Below are positions 1-11,290 of a DNA stretch of 64,000 bases, in pieces; position 1 is the stretch's first letter; each line of letters starts with the position of its first letter. A model generated the notes under the pieces. It was given only the letters and a program-made list of their open reading frames with translations. It did no database searches and was not told the origin of the DNA. Position numbers and translations under genes: made by a program. This DNA is from Gillisella vitis (GTDB lineage: Bacteria; Pseudomonadota; Alphaproteobacteria; Rhizobiales; Rhizobiaceae): assembly GCF_021559775.1 (NCBI RefSeq), contig NZ_CP056047.1, positions 806,001 to 870,000 of the forward strand, read 5' to 3'.

Positions 1-912
1 ACCATTGATCTGTTCCGGAGCCTGTGGCTGGCTCTGATCCTTTGGCGAGACTTGATCCTGTTGCGGGCCACTGATCAGCCGGCTGGCTTCGCCGGGCTTG
101 GTCACCATGGCCAGCACGTCACCGGATGGATCGGCCGGGACGGAAACCGTGGCTTGCTCCTCAGACCCGATGGTCTTGCCTTCCTTGGTCGTGGCTTTCA
201 AATCCAGAGAATGATCGCCGGGCGACAGAGGCTTGTCGAGCACGATGGCGAAATCACCGTTTGGAGAGGCGGTGGCACTGGCAATATTGCTGGAGCCGTC
301 ATGGACCTCGACCTTGGCACCCGGTGCCGCGCTGCCGGCGATAACAGTCGAGCCGTCTTTTTCAACGCGCAGCACGTCAAAACGTGGCATGTCCGGATCG
401 ATAGCCACTTCCGGTTCGCCGCGCATGGCCCGACCGATATTGGCGATCATGGCGGCGGCATCCTGCGGGGAGGCGGGCAGTTTGGCGATCAACTGCAAGG
501 CATGGGCTGCCGAGGACTTGGCCTTGGTGAGGCTGTCTACAAGGCCTGCTTCTATCCCGGCGGGAAGATCGGCATCCGATAGGGCTTTCAGGGCTGTCAA
601 TGCAGCAATACGGGCTGTGGCGTAAAGTTCGGGTGCCGGGGTTTTCTGATCGGCAAACAGATTTTCCAAGGCGGCCACCGATTGCTCTGCGGCCTTGGTC
701 AGACGCTGCATCTTGGCGGCGGCCTGGCCATCGGGGGCAGGCGTGGGTGAGGAAGGCCCGGACGCTTCGGGCGCTGCCGCCTGTTCAGCCGGGGCAGCAG
801 GTGTTTCTGCCGTCTTCTTTGTGCCGCCAATTTGCGGAAGCACGAAAAACACCATCAATACTGTCGCAATGGCAAGCACGCCGAGAGCCAGCCAACCGGC
901 ACGGTTTTTCAT
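1..912 (-). CDS. Membrane-anchored Ig-like/LysM-type protein, 3' end beyond the window
   Basis: The frame is open from an ATG at 912 down to base 1, giving 304 codons with no stop, so the C-terminus lies outside the window. Residues 1-30 form one N-terminal membrane segment (MKNRAGWLALGVLAI...). An Ala/Pro-rich linker and a helical region follow, up to about residue 170. Residues about 180-255 resemble a small bacterial Ig-like beta domain (VIAGSAAPGAKVEVHDG, then GDFAIVLDKPLSPGDHSLDL), and then a Gln/Pro-rich stretch begins. Rhizobiaceae have cell-envelope proteins of this layout that end in a LysM peptidoglycan-binding domain. That domain would be in the missing part, so the LysM label is inference. 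It is divergent from the LOG gene. Confidence 0.7.
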   Translation of the reverse strand, partial: MKNRAGWLALGVLAIATVLMVFFVLPQIGGTKKTAETPAAPAEQAAAPEASGPSSPTPAPDGQAAAKMQRLTKAAEQSVAALENLFADQKTPAPELYATARIAALTALKALSDADLPAGIEAGLVDSLTKAKSSAAHALQLIAKLPASPQDAAAMIANIGRAMRGEPEVAIDPDMPRFDVLRVEKDGSTVIAGSAAPGAKVEVHDGSSNIASATASPNGDFAIVLDKPLSPGDHSLDLKATTKEGKTIGSEEQATVSVPADPSGDVLAMVTKPGEASRLISGPQQDQVSPKDQSQPQAPEQING

Positions 913-1260
913 AGTCCAACGTCTCCGGGCGGATTATTCCGCCATATCCCTTGAAACTGATAGAGCGCCATGGCGTATGAATACCCCATGAAGGACGCCC
1001 AAAAGTTTTGTCCCCACTGCATGACCCAGCTCAAAACCGCATACCGCTGCGGTACTACGGACTTGGCATTTCCATCGGATTTTCCAAAAATCGCGTCCCG
1101 CATTTTGGTCCGATCTCTTACATCCATAGGGATTTAAGAGTTTATGCAGTAACGTTTCCTTAATCGCTGCACAAGCGATGAACCCGGTTTGTTCATAGGC
1201 TTCCTGGAGTTTTCGTTAATTTTATTGACGTCAGCGGGCCGCGATGGCCATTCTAAACGT
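913..1260. other. 348-nt divergent intergenic region
   Basis: This region separates the divergent envelope protein and LOG gene and should hold both promoters. Around 1129-1152 the string ATTTAAGAGTTTATGCAGTAA looks like a half copy of the TGCTGCATAA/TTATGCAGCA palindrome found at 14887-14936 and 50300-50349. The only open frame of note is a 72-codon minus-strand one with no recognisable features. Confidence 0.4.
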
Positions 1261-1881
1261 ATGACAGAAAACCATTCTTCGATTCGATCCATCTGCGTTT
1301 ATTGTGGCTCACGGCCCGGTCGTGATCCCGATTACATGGCTGCAGGCCGCACACTTGGCCACTCAATTGCCGCTCATGGCCTGCGCCTCGTCTATGGCGG
1401 CGGCACCAAGGGCATCATGGGTGCCGTTGCCAGCGGCGTGTTGGACGCGGGTGGCCAGGTGACGGGCATCATACCGGAATTCCTGGTCGATATGGAAGCT
1501 ACACGCCATTCTCTCGGCCAGCTGAACGAATTGATCATTACGCAGGACATGCATCAGCGCAAGCACAAGATGTTCGAGCGCGCCGATGCCTTCGTGACCC
1601 TGCCGGGCGGTATCGGCACGCTGGAGGAAATCGTCGAGATCATGACCTGGGGCCAGCTTGGCCGCCATGAAAAGCCGATGGTATTTGCCAATGTCAACGG
1701 TTTCTGGGACCCGATGCTGGAGCTGATCACCCATATGCGCCAGGAGGGCTTCGTCCATACCGGCCATAAGGTGCAGCCGCTGGTGATTGACGAGATCGAG
1801 GCCATCGTGCCGAAAATCGTCGATCGCTGGGAAGAACTCGGTCGCATCTCCGGGGATGCCGAGGTGTTGTCAAAGCTCTGA
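1261..1881 (+). CDS. LOG family protein (cytokinin riboside monophosphate phosphoribohydrolase-like)
   Basis: This is a 206-residue Rossmann-fold protein of the LOG/TIGR00730 family. Characterised members hydrolyse nucleoside 5'-monophosphates, releasing the free base (cytokinin activation in plants and some bacteria). The family motif PGGIGTLEE is at residues 115-123, preceded by the conserved DMHQRKHKM segment at 96-104, and VYGGGTKG lies near 44-51. I chose the ATG at 1261 because the frame upstream to 1189 encodes a non-family extension. Its last 12 bases overlap the tail of the convergent rarD gene. The exact substrate cannot be read from sequence. Confidence 0.9.
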   Translation: MTENHSSIRSICVYCGSRPGRDPDYMAAGRTLGHSIAAHGLRLVYGGGTKGIMGAVASGVLDAGGQVTGIIPEFLVDMEATRHSLGQLNELIITQDMHQRKHKMFERADAFVTLPGGIGTLEEIVEIMTWGQLGRHEKPMVFANVNGFWDPMLELITHMRQEGFVHTGHKVQPLVIDEIEAIVPKIVDRWEELGRISGDAEVLSKL

Positions 1882-2793
1882 TCGGCGCCGTTTCAGCATC
1901 GGTAAGGTATAGATGACCAGTGCTACCCAGATCAGCGGGAAGGCAATGGCCTTGGCGGTGCTGAATTCCTCGCGAAACAGGAAGACGGCGATCAGGAAAA
2001 TCATCGTCGGGGCGATATATTGCATGATGCCGATGGTGGAGAGACGCAGAAGTTTGGCGCCATTGGCGTAGAGGATCAGCGGCACGGCTGTGACCAACCC
2101 GCTCGAGGCCAGTAGCACGGTATTGTTGAACATGCTGGTATCCGGCGACCCCAGAAAATGCGACTGGCCGGTCACGCCGAGATAGATCAGATAGGCCAGG
2201 GCAAAAGGTGACAGCAACAGCACTTCCAGCAGAAAGCCCTGATTGGGGCCAATCGGCAGCGTCTTGCGGAAAAACGCATAGAAGCCCCAGGAAAAAGTAA
2301 GGCTGAGGGCGATCAGCGGCAGGCGTCCGGCATCCACCGTCAGGATGACGACGGCGACCACCACCAGCGCCAACGCCGCCATTTGCGCCGGCTTCAGCTT
2401 TTCCTTCAAAAGCACAGCACCAAGCAGAATGGAAAACAGCGGATTGATGAAATAGCCAAGCGCCGTATCCAGCGCATGGCCTGCACCGATGGCCCAGACA
2501 TAAATACCCCAGTTGACGCTGATCAGGCAGGCCGTGATTGCCGCCATGCCGATCATTTTCGGATTGCGTAGTGCCCGCTTCAGGTCATCGGTGCGCCGCA
2601 GCACCAGAAGAACGAGACCGGCCACCGGAATGGACCACAGCACCCGATGGGCGATCACTTCCATGGGCGGAATATGCGCCACGGCCTTCATGTAAAGAGG
2701 CAGAAATCCCCAGAGCAGATAGGCCGAAAGCGCAAAAAGAAAGCCGCGCAGGCTATCGCGGTTTTCGCCCGCTGGCGCTGCAACTTCGCTCAT
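1870..2793 (-). CDS. rarD: EamA-type permease RarD
   Basis: This is a 307-residue inner-membrane protein of the drug/metabolite transporter superfamily, with about ten hydrophobic helices arranged as two EamA halves. The N-terminal signature YLLWGFLPLYMKAVAHI (about residues 20-36) and the HRVLWSIPV segment are typical of RarD. The name comes from chloramphenicol sensitivity in Pseudomonas, but the natural substrate is generally unknown. It converges on the LOG gene with a 12-bp tail overlap and lies 147 nt downstream of cimA on the same strand. Confidence 0.9.
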   Translation of the reverse strand: MSEVAAPAGENRDSLRGFLFALSAYLLWGFLPLYMKAVAHIPPMEVIAHRVLWSIPVAGLVLLVLRRTDDLKRALRNPKMIGMAAITACLISVNWGIYVWAIGAGHALDTALGYFINPLFSILLGAVLLKEKLKPAQMAALALVVVAVVILTVDAGRLPLIALSLTFSWGFYAFFRKTLPIGPNQGFLLEVLLLSPFALAYLIYLGVTGQSHFLGSPDTSMFNNTVLLASSGLVTAVPLILYANGAKLLRLSTIGIMQYIAPTMIFLIAVFLFREEFSTAKAIAFPLIWVALVIYTLPMLKRRRSEL

Positions 2794-2940
2794 GATGTTT
2801 CCGATCCCATTGCTGTTTTTCCTGCCGATACGCCTTCAGGGCGCAAACGGCAAATTCATTCCATTGAAGGGTCAGTGAGTTTGGTGAATGCGACCATGGG
2901 AATGTTCGAAAACTGGAAAGCAGATCGAGACGGTTTTGGT

Positions 2941-4557
2941 TTATTCCGCCGCAATCCGCCCGGCCAATTGGCGGTTTTTCATCAGCTTGTAGACAATGGC
3001 GTCCATCAGCGCCTGGAACGAGGCGTCGATGATATTTTCCGAGACCCCCACCGTCCACCAGCGGGCACCGCTGGCATCGGTGGATTCGATCAGAACACGG
3101 GTAATGGCTTCGGTGCCGCCATTGAGGATACGGACCTTGAAATCGGCCAGTTCCAGATCCTTTATTTCGCTTTGGAATTTGCCGAGATCCTTGCGAAGGG
3201 CAATGTCGAGTGCGTTGACCGGGCCGTCACCTTCGGCGACCGACATCACCGTCTGCCCGTCGATCACCATTTTCACCACGGCTTCTGACACGGTTTTCAA
3301 ATTGCCATTGCTGTCAAACCGGCGCTCGATCATCACACGGAAGCTTTCGACGGCGAAAAACTCCGGCACGGTGCCGAGGGTGCGATGCGCCAAGAGCTCG
3401 AAACTGCCATCGGCCCCTTCATAGGCATAGCCTGTCGCTTCACGCTGCTTGACGATCTCGATCAGCCGGTCCAGCTTCGGATCGTCCTTGGCAACCGTGA
3501 TGCCGCGGCGTTTCAACTCGTTGATGAAATTGGCCTTGCCGCCCTGGTCAGAGACCATGACCTTGCGGAAATTGCCCACCAGACCCGGCTCCACGTGCTC
3601 ATAGGTTTTCGGGTCCTTCAACAGCGCCGAGGCATGGATGCCAGCCTTGGTGGCAAAGGCGGAAGCACCGACATAGGGAGCCTGATGGTTGGGGGAGCGA
3701 TTCAACAGCTCATCGAAGGCATGGGAGAGGCGGGTCAATTCCACCAGCTTTTCGAGATCGATGGCAGTCTCGAACCGGTCGGCATAGGTGTTCTTCAGAC
3801 AGAGCGTTGGAATGATGGTGGTCAGATCGGCATTGCCGCAGCGCTCGCCAATGCCGTTCAGCGTGCCTTGAATCTGGCGCACACCGGCTTCCACGGCAGC
3901 CAGCGAATTGGCAACGGCCTGGCCGGTATCATTATGAGCATGGATGCCCAGCGACGTGCCGGGAACACCTGCCTCGATCAGGCTGGCGATGATCGTGCGG
4001 ATTTCCGGCGGCTGGGTGCCGCCATTGGTGTCGCACAGCACCACCCAGCGCGCACCGGCGTCATAGGCGGTTTTGGCACAGGCCACGGCATAATCGGCAT
4101 CGGCCTTGTAGCCGTCGAAGAAATGCTCGCAATCCACCAGCGCTTCCTTGCCCGCAGCCACCACGGCCTTGACACTGTCGCGGATGGAGTCGAGGTTTTC
4201 CTCATTGGTGCAGCCAAGCGCCACTGTCACATGGTAATCCCAGCTTTTCGCCACCAGACAGATGGCGTCGCTTTTCGATTGCAAAAGCTGGCTCAGGCCC
4301 GGATCGTTGGAGGCGGAAATTCCGGCGCGTTTGGTCATGCCAAACGCCGTGAAGCGGGCGCGGCTGGTGCGTTTCTTTGAGAAAAATGCCGTGTCGGTCG
4401 GATTGGCACCGGGATAGCCACCCTCGACATAATCAAGCCCGAAATTATCCAGCATGGCGGCAATGGCAATCTTGTCTTCCACGGAAAAATCGATGCCGGG
4501 CGTCTGCTGCCCATCGCGCAGCGTGGTATCGAACAGGGTGATTTTTTCGCGGGTCAT
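2941..4557 (-). CDS. cimA: (R)-citramalate synthase
   Basis: This is a 538-residue enzyme of the HMG-CoA lyase/isopropylmalate synthase family. Citramalate synthase condenses pyruvate with acetyl-CoA to give citramalate, a threonine-independent entry to isoleucine. The catalytic motif LFDTTLRDGQQTPG is near residues 7-20. The metal-binding HAHNDTGQAVANS and the GIGERCGNADL loop follow. The last 150 or so residues form the LeuA-type allosteric domain. I chose the ATG at 4557 because the 54 codons upstream are not homologous in character. It is the last gene of the compact minus-strand directon, 23 nt after pip. Confusion with 2-isopropylmalate synthase is possible, but the length and C-terminus fit CimA. 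Confidence 0.9.
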   Translation of the reverse strand: MTREKITLFDTTLRDGQQTPGIDFSVEDKIAIAAMLDNFGLDYVEGGYPGANPTDTAFFSKKRTSRARFTAFGMTKRAGISASNDPGLSQLLQSKSDAICLVAKSWDYHVTVALGCTNEENLDSIRDSVKAVVAAGKEALVDCEHFFDGYKADADYAVACAKTAYDAGARWVVLCDTNGGTQPPEIRTIIASLIEAGVPGTSLGIHAHNDTGQAVANSLAAVEAGVRQIQGTLNGIGERCGNADLTTIIPTLCLKNTYADRFETAIDLEKLVELTRLSHAFDELLNRSPNHQAPYVGASAFATKAGIHASALLKDPKTYEHVEPGLVGNFRKVMVSDQGGKANFINELKRRGITVAKDDPKLDRLIEIVKQREATGYAYEGADGSFELLAHRTLGTVPEFFAVESFRVMIERRFDSNGNLKTVSEAVVKMVIDGQTVMSVAEGDGPVNALDIALRKDLGKFQSEIKDLELADFKVRILNGGTEAITRVLIESTDASGARWWTVGVSENIIDASFQALMDAIVYKLMKNRQLAGRIAAE

Positions 4558-4580
4558 GAGTGCCTCCCAAAGGCAAATTT

Positions 4581-6029
<1,449 letters not shown>

Positions 6030-6033
<4 letters not shown>

Positions 6034-6497
6034 GCCTCATCCTCCACCGGCCAGACTTGGGTGTCGAAATCCGGGTGCTGCCAGGATTCGATGGAGTCGA
6101 AGAAGGCTTCGTATTCCGGGCTGGTATAGATCGGCGTTTCAAACAGCGTGTCGATCCACGGCAGGCGCTTGTGGTGATTGACCTGAATGGCGGGCTCAAA
6201 GGCGGCGGGATTGTCAAAGGCACCGATAGCAATCTCAACTCCGGTTGGATGCTGATAGGTTAGCGGTGTGCCGCATTTTTCGCAAAAGCCACGCTTGACC
6301 TTGCTCGAAGAGCGAAACAATTTCGGCTGGCCACGTGTCCATGTCAGATGCGCCTGATCAGCGGAGACAAAAGCGCCAAAAAACCCACCGAATTGCTTTT
6401 GGCACATGCGGCAATGACAGATGGAAGGCCGTCCCAGCTTGGCCGCTTGAAACCGCACCGCGCCACATTGGCAGCCGCCGGAAAAAATCTCGCTCAT
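6030..6497 (-). CDS. GFA-family protein, second of three tandem paralogues
   Basis: This is a 155-residue GFA/Mss4-like zinc protein with C9-x-C11, C27/C29/C32 (CHCRMC) and C72-x2-C75 (FCEKCGTP). It ends in a HPDFDTQVWP motif equivalent to those of its neighbours. Start and stop codons overlap the flanking GFA genes by 4 nt on both sides, which implies translational coupling. Sequence similarity to the other two is clear but far from identical (motifs conserved, spacers diverged), so the duplications are old. Its substrate is unknown. Confidence 0.9.
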
Positions 6498-6982
6498 GGC
6501 TTTGCTCCGTTTGTGGTGGGCCAGCTTTCGGTGTCGTGGTCGGGGTGCTGGTAGGAGATCAACTGCGCCAGAAAGGCAGTGCTTTGCAAATCCTCTTCGG
6601 TATTGCGGTTTGGTAATTCATGCAGTTTATCGACAAAGCCGACCTTGCCCTCAATACCGTATTGAATAGTCGGGGGCAGGATAGATGGATCATCAAACGC
6701 CCCAGCCGACACCGCAACCCCGTCGGGTGCATCATAGGTCAGCGGCGTGCCGCAGGCATCACAAAAGCCGCGCTTGACCATATTGGATGATTGAAAATGC
6801 TTGATCACACCGCGCGTCCAGTTCAATTGCGCGCCACGGGTAGACACCAACGGCGCATAATAGGCCCCAAACGCCTTCTGGCACATGCGGCAATGGCAGA
6901 TGGAGCTATCTTTCAGCACGCCCTCAACGCGAAACCGGATGGCTCCGCATTGGCAGCCGCCGGTGTAAACTGTTTCTGCCAT
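6494..6982 (-). CDS. GFA-family protein, first of three tandem paralogues
   Basis: This is a 162-residue GFA/Mss4-like zinc protein with C10-x-C12, C29/C31/C34 and C74-x2-C77 (FCDACGTP). The C-terminus carries the shared HPDHDTESWP motif. The start codon lies only 3 nt after the vapC stop, and the stop overlaps the next GFA start by 4 nt. It could therefore be co-translated with the toxin gene. As for the paralogues, formaldehyde or glutathione chemistry is a family name rather than a demonstrated role. Confidence 0.9.
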   Translation of the reverse strand: MAETVYTGGCQCGAIRFRVEGVLKDSSICHCRMCQKAFGAYYAPLVSTRGAQLNWTRGVIKHFQSSNMVKRGFCDACGTPLTYDAPDGVAVSAGAFDDPSILPPTIQYGIEGKVGFVDKLHELPNRNTEEDLQSTAFLAQLISYQHPDHDTESWPTTNGAKP

Positions 6983-6985
6983 GGC

Positions 6986-7411
6986 CTATTGTCCCTCTGT
7001 TGCGGTTTCGAGCCAGTTTTCCAGTTTCAGCCCGGATACACGGGCAAATTCGCGGGTATTGTTGGTGACCAGAACCATATCCAGCGACAGCGCGTGGGCG
7101 GCGATGAACAGGTCGGTTGCGCCGATAGGTGTTCCCTGTTTTTCCAAGGTGGTGCGAATCTCAGCATAATGACGGCCCGCCAAATCATCATAGGCAATGA
7201 CAGCGATCCTTTCCAAGACCCCTTCAACCAGACGAGTAAGCCGCTCGGAGCCTTTGCGCTGTATGCCAAACAGGATTTCCGACAGAACAATTGAACTCAG
7301 GCAAATATCGTCACGGTTGAGGCCATGCATAACGTCTGCCGCCCTGCCCATAGGATTTCGCACCACATCAGAGATAATATTGGTGTCGAGCATGTAGCGC
7401 GCGGTTATCAT
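6986..7411 (-). CDS. vapC: VapC-type PIN-domain toxin
   Basis: This is a 141-residue PIN-domain ribonuclease. The acidic metal-binding residues are Asp9 (MLDTNIISDV), Glu45 (SSIVLSEILFG) and Asp100 (IGATDLFIAA). The VTNNTREF strand that follows has Asn where some VapCs keep a fourth acid, as in FitB-like members. VapC toxins cleave tRNA or rRNA and are neutralised by a VapB partner. The start overlaps the vapB stop as ATGA, the classic toxin-antitoxin arrangement. The target RNA cannot be inferred. Confidence 0.92.
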   Translation of the reverse strand: MITARYMLDTNIISDVVRNPMGRAADVMHGLNRDDICLSSIVLSEILFGIQRKGSERLTRLVEGVLERIAVIAYDDLAGRHYAEIRTTLEKQGTPIGATDLFIAAHALSLDMVLVTNNTREFARVSGLKLENWLETATEGQ

Positions 7412-7659
7412 AGATCGACTGGTCTCGGCGGTGGTTCAATCAGATCAAAATCGGGAAAATCCTCCTCGATAGGCGGCTGACTACGCAGCCACTCGATCAG
7501 ATTTTGCTTCTTGTCGTTGAGAGGCTCAATAATGATCCGGTCGCCTTCCTTGCGCATGATCACTTCATCGCCCGGAAACTCGAACTCCACGGGGATGCGA
7601 ACGGCGCGATTGCGACCGTTTTTGAACACCCTCACATGTCTTTCCTGCTCCACACTCAT
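7408..7659 (-). CDS. vapB: VapB-type antitoxin (AbrB/MazE-like DNA-binding)
   Basis: This is an 83-residue antitoxin. The N-terminal swapped-hairpin AbrB motif is visible as VRVFKNGRNRAVRIP, followed by EVIMRKEGDRIIIEP. The acidic, Pro-rich C-terminus (PPIEEDFPDFDLIEPPP) would wrap the VapC active site. I chose the ATG at 7659. An ATG four codons upstream (MEAN) is possible, and the frame reaches 7716. It lies 58 nt after the cysS stop, so it either has a short own promoter, which VapBC complexes usually autorepress, or is read through from cysS. Confidence 0.88.
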   Translation of the reverse strand: MSVEQERHVRVFKNGRNRAVRIPVEFEFPGDEVIMRKEGDRIIIEPLNDKKQNLIEWLRSQPPIEEDFPDFDLIEPPPRPVDL

Positions 7660-7717
7660 ATTTGCCTCCATCACTGGCATAGGCCTTAGCATATGCCAGT
7701 GATCTTCACCATGCAAA

Positions 7718-9127
7718 TCAGCGCTTGACCTCCCAGGTGGTCACGCGCTCGCCGGTGTCTTTATCCTTGCCATCCTTGAGCTGGATGCCTTTGGCCAGAA
7801 GATCATCGCGGATCTTGTCGGCCTCGGCAAAGTTCTTGGTCTTCAGCATTTCAAGGCGCATCTCGACAAGGGCGTCGATAGCGGCGGATAATGTATCATC
7901 AGCTTGATGATCGTATTTTCTCCATTCATTTGATGGCCACCAAAGCCCCAAAAATTTCAGCGTTGCTGCAAGGGTTTCAGGAGAATCTTCGTTCTTCACA
8001 AGTGCATGCAGCCTTGTCACGACAGCTGGCGTATCCAGGTCGTCGGACAATAGATCCAGAGCTTCTGAATCAACACTTGCTTCAATGTTGGGATTGTATG
8101 CACCAGCAATCAAATTCCATCTTTTAAGGATACGGACTGCCTCTTCCAGTCGTGAGATGCTGAAATCAATCGGCTGCCGGTAATGCGTCATCAGCATCGC
8201 CAGGCGCAGCACTTCGCCCGGCCATTTGCGGTTGCCAAATTTTTTAGTATCCAGCAACTCATTGATGGTCACAAAGTTGCCTTCCGACTTCGACATCTTC
8301 TTGCCTTCTACCTGCACGAAGCCATTGTGCATCCACACATTGGCCATCACGCTGGTGTCGTTGGCGCAGCAGGATTGGGCAATTTCGTTTTCGTGGTGCG
8401 GGAAGATCAGGTCCAGTCCGCCACCGTGAATGTCGAAAACCTCGCCCAGATAGCGCTTTGACATGGCCGAGCATTCGATATGCCAGCCCGGACGGCCTCG
8501 GCCCCAGTGGCTTTCCCAGCCGGGTTCGTTATGGCTTGAGAGCTTCCATAGCACAAAGTCGCCGGGGTGCTTTTTATGGGCCTCGACAGCGATGCGTGCG
8601 CCTGCCTGTTGCTCATCCAGATTGCGCTTGGAGAGCTGGCCGTAAGCAGCCATGGATGTTGTATCAAACAGCACTTCACCTTCCGCCACATAGGCATGGC
8701 CCTTGGCAATCAGCGTCTTGATGATGTCAATCATCTGCTGGATATTGTCGGTGGCGCGCGGCTCGATGGTCGGCGGCAAGTTACCCAGTGCGGCCACATC
8801 GGCGTGGAACTGATCCGCCGTCTTTTGCGTCACCTTGGCAATCGCCTCATTCAGCGGCAGATCGGGAAAGTCCCGGAGCGCCCGCGCATTGATCTTGTCA
8901 TCGACATCGGTGATGTTGCGGGCATAGGTGACGTGGTTTTCGCCATAGATGTGACGCAGCAGCCGGTAGAGCACATCAAACACAATCACGGGCCGGGCGT
9001 TGCCGATATGGGCAAAATCATAAACCGTTGGGCCGCAGACATACATGCGCACGTTTTTGGGGTCGATTGGGGTGAAATCAACCTTGCTGCGCGTCAGTGT
9101 GTTGTAAAGCTTGAGGCCCTCGGCCAT
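7718..9127 (-). CDS. cysS: Cysteinyl-tRNA synthetase
   Basis: This is a 469-residue class I aminoacyl-tRNA synthetase charging tRNA-Cys. It has the zinc ligand Cys31 in [10 protein letters not shown], the HIGH signature as HIGN at 40-43, the second zinc region WHIECSAMS, and KMSKS ([11 protein letters not shown]) near residue 277. The length is normal. It is the first gene of the minus-strand directon that runs through vapBC, the GFA genes, pip and cimA. Confidence 0.97.
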   Translation of the reverse strand: MAEGLKLYNTLTRSKVDFTPIDPKNVRMYVCGPTVYDFAHIGNARPVIVFDVLYRLLRHIYGENHVTYARNITDVDDKINARALRDFPDLPLNEAIAKVTQKTADQFHADVAALGNLPPTIEPRATDNIQQMIDIIKTLIAKGHAYVAEGEVLFDTTSMAAYGQLSKRNLDEQQAGARIAVEAHKKHPGDFVLWKLSSHNEPGWESHWGRGRPGWHIECSAMSKRYLGEVFDIHGGGLDLIFPHHENEIAQSCCANDTSVMANVWMHNGFVQVEGKKMSKSEGNFVTINELLDTKKFGNRKWPGEVLRLAMLMTHYRQPIDFSISRLEEAVRILKRWNLIAGAYNPNIEASVDSEALDLLSDDLDTPAVVTRLHALVKNEDSPETLAATLKFLGLWWPSNEWRKYDHQADDTLSAAIDALVEMRLEMLKTKNFAEADKIRDDLLAKGIQLKDGKDKDTGERVTTWEVKR

Positions 9128-9472
9128 GTCAGTCTCCCAGACGTGTATAAACCCGGCTGGACCGAAGCGTTTGTCATCTAGGACTTTTACAAGAGACGAA
9201 AACGGCCGGGCCAGCGAATGCGCTAGCGAATAATGATCCAGCAGATAATGCAGGTGCTCGTTTTCATGGCTGGCTTTATGACCCGGCCCCGGTTTTTGGT
9301 CAACGGATTTTTGCGCCTTCTGGTCGGTCTCTGCCGGTTTTTACGCAGTGGTGAAAATTTTTTGCTTTATCCCATCGACAAGCGCACGCTGCGGCCTTGA
9401 TTTCGGGCCATTCACCCGTTTGAAGATGGGCGCGAACTGTTGTTTTACATGCCGCCGCTGAAGGATAAGCCT
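9128..9472. other. 345-nt divergent intergenic region
   Basis: This region separates cysS (leftward) from the polygalacturonase gene (rightward) and must carry both promoters. I see no tRNA, no long palindrome and no convincing -35/-10 pair. A ribosome-binding sequence AAGGA is at 9461-9465, seven bases before the polygalacturonase ATG. Confidence 0.4.
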
Positions 9473-11107
9473 ATGCCCGGACCTGTTTTTGCCCGCCTGT
9501 TTCAACGGTCTGCTTTAGGTCGGATGCTTGGCGCGGTCGCCATTTGCACCCTGTCGCCGGTTACTGTCTGGGCGGCGGAGCCGGCAGTTGCCACCCAATG
9601 GGGGTCGGTGACCGCGCCGGAGGTTCCCTCAAATCTCTGCACGACATTGACGGCTGGCCTGACGGCCAAGGACGGCTCCCTCGACCATGCCGATGCCGAT
9701 GGCAAGGCCCCCCATCCAGACCAGATGCGCTTGCAGGCTGCCATTGACGGCTGCGCGGGCGGTGCCGTCAAGCTCGTGCCCGGCGGTGAGGGACAGGATG
9801 CGTTTTTGAGTGGACCGCTGAGCTTGAAGAGCGGCGTCGTACTGTGGATCGACAAGGGTGTGACGCTGTTTGCCTCCCGCGATCCCAAGGATTACGACAG
9901 CGGTGCTGGCGATTGCGGCACGGCCAATACCTCATCCGCCAAGACCTGCAAGCCGCTGATTATCGCCAAGGACACCAAAGGGGCTGGCATCGTCGGTGAG
10001 GGGCGGATTGATGGACGCGGCGGTTCGCTGCTGCTATCGGGCGACAATGCTGGCAAGCGGTCCTGGTGGGATGTGGCCTGGCAATCCAAGCAGGGGTTGA
10101 TCCAGCATGTGTTCCGGCTGGTGGAAATCGATGGTGGCGAGAATTTTACCCTGCACCGGATTACGCTGTTGAACAGCCCGAATTTTCATGTGGTGAGCAA
10201 TGGTGTGACGGGCCTGACCGCCTGGGGGATCAAGATCCTCAGCCCCAGTGCCGTCTATACTCGCCCGGATTACGCTTGCCCGCCGGAGACCACGCCTGAC
10301 AAATTGACGCCCGCCACCTGTTTCACGCCCGATACGGTCAAGAATACCGATGGTTTTGATCCAGGCCAGTCCTCGAAAGTCGTGCTTGCCTATAGCGCCA
10401 TTAGCACCGGCGACGATCATGTGGCGATCAAGGCGGGCGGCGACAAACCATCGACGCGGATGACCTTTGCCCATAACCGGTTCTATTACGGCCACGGGAT
10501 GTCGATCGGCTCCGAGACCAATTCCGGCGTGGACGGTATCCATGTCTATGATCTGGTGATGGATGGCCATGATAGTCCCAACGGAAATGGCCTGCGGATA
10601 AAGTCGGACATATCGCGCGGCGGCAAGGTCACCAATGTGCTGTATGAAGATGTCTGCATGCGCAATGTCGCCTTTCCCTTGGTGTTCGATACTCGCTACT
10701 CGGACAAAACCGGCGACCGTATCCCGGATTTTTCCGGCATCACGGTGCGCAACCTGCGTTACACAGGCAGTACGACCGGCAGCGGTGGCCATGTGGTTTT
10801 GCGTGGCATCAGGGATGATGCGCATTATCAGCCGCTTGGCCTTTTCCTGGATACCATTCAGTTCGACGGGTCCCAACCGCTCCTGGTCGGCTCTGCCGAT
10901 CCGGCGGCAAAAGATCCGCCGCTCAATGCGCATGTCACGCTGGGGCCTGGTCCGGTCAGCTTTGCCAACCTTCTGAAGGCAGATCCAGCGCGCCGGGTGA
11001 AAACTGTCAATCTCGTGGATGCCAGTGAAGAAGATCCGGTTCCGCCGCTCGATTGCTCGTCGGCCTTCGTACCGTTCTCGAGCTTTTTAGAGGGCGCGCC
11101 GTTTTGA
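9473..11107 (+). CDS. pehA: Secreted polygalacturonase, glycoside hydrolase family 28
   Basis: This is a 544-residue GH28 enzyme that hydrolyses alpha-1,4-galacturonan (pectin). Four family motifs occur in order with normal spacing: NTD at 291-293, GDDH at 313-316 (catalytic Asp), GHG at 340-342 and RIK at 375-377. An N-terminal signal peptide with hydrophobic core ends VTVWA, giving a likely cleavage before AEPAVAT, so it is exported. I chose the ATG at 9473 because it has the AAGGA ribosome site. A TTG at 9440 and an ATG at 9449 are in frame. A. vitis is known to carry a chromosomal polygalacturonase gene, pehA, involved in grape root decay, and the name is given on that basis. It lies upstream of the rhamnose genes on the same strand, 183 nt apart. 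Confidence 0.9.
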   Translation: MPGPVFARLFQRSALGRMLGAVAICTLSPVTVWAAEPAVATQWGSVTAPEVPSNLCTTLTAGLTAKDGSLDHADADGKAPHPDQMRLQAAIDGCAGGAVKLVPGGEGQDAFLSGPLSLKSGVVLWIDKGVTLFASRDPKDYDSGAGDCGTANTSSAKTCKPLIIAKDTKGAGIVGEGRIDGRGGSLLLSGDNAGKRSWWDVAWQSKQGLIQHVFRLVEIDGGENFTLHRITLLNSPNFHVVSNGVTGLTAWGIKILSPSAVYTRPDYACPPETTPDKLTPATCFTPDTVKNTDGFDPGQSSKVVLAYSAISTGDDHVAIKAGGDKPSTRMTFAHNRFYYGHGMSIGSETNSGVDGIHVYDLVMDGHDSPNGNGLRIKSDISRGGKVTNVLYEDVCMRNVAFPLVFDTRYSDKTGDRIPDFSGITVRNLRYTGSTTGSGGHVVLRGIRDDAHYQPLGLFLDTIQFDGSQPLLVGSADPAAKDPPLNAHVTLGPGPVSFANLLKADPARRVKTVNLVDASEEDPVPPLDCSSAFVPFSSFLEGAPF

Positions 11108-11290
11108 GCGGATGGTGTCGTAAAGAGACGTAAATGGCAAACGCTTGCCTGCAATGGTGGCAGTTGGTCACAGGGACTGTCCGAATAACGTCATAATCTT
11201 CCGGTTAAGACCGTGGGCACCTAGCATTTTACTTGCTCTGATGGATCGAGATTGTTAACTGCGCGAGGGGCTTAATTCAAAGGGATAAGA

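Noticed and set aside
909..1127. 72-codon minus-strand open frame upstream of the truncated envelope protein
   Set aside because: No family likeness, it lies in the divergent promoter region and overlaps the start of the real gene.
3385..4380. 331-codon plus-strand frame opposite cimA
   Set aside because: It is the antisense shadow of a clear enzyme gene in high-GC DNA, with no domain features.
9128..9472. Possible tRNA or small RNA next to cysS
   Set aside because: No cloverleaf, no TTCGA-type T-loop and no clear stem could be found by eye.
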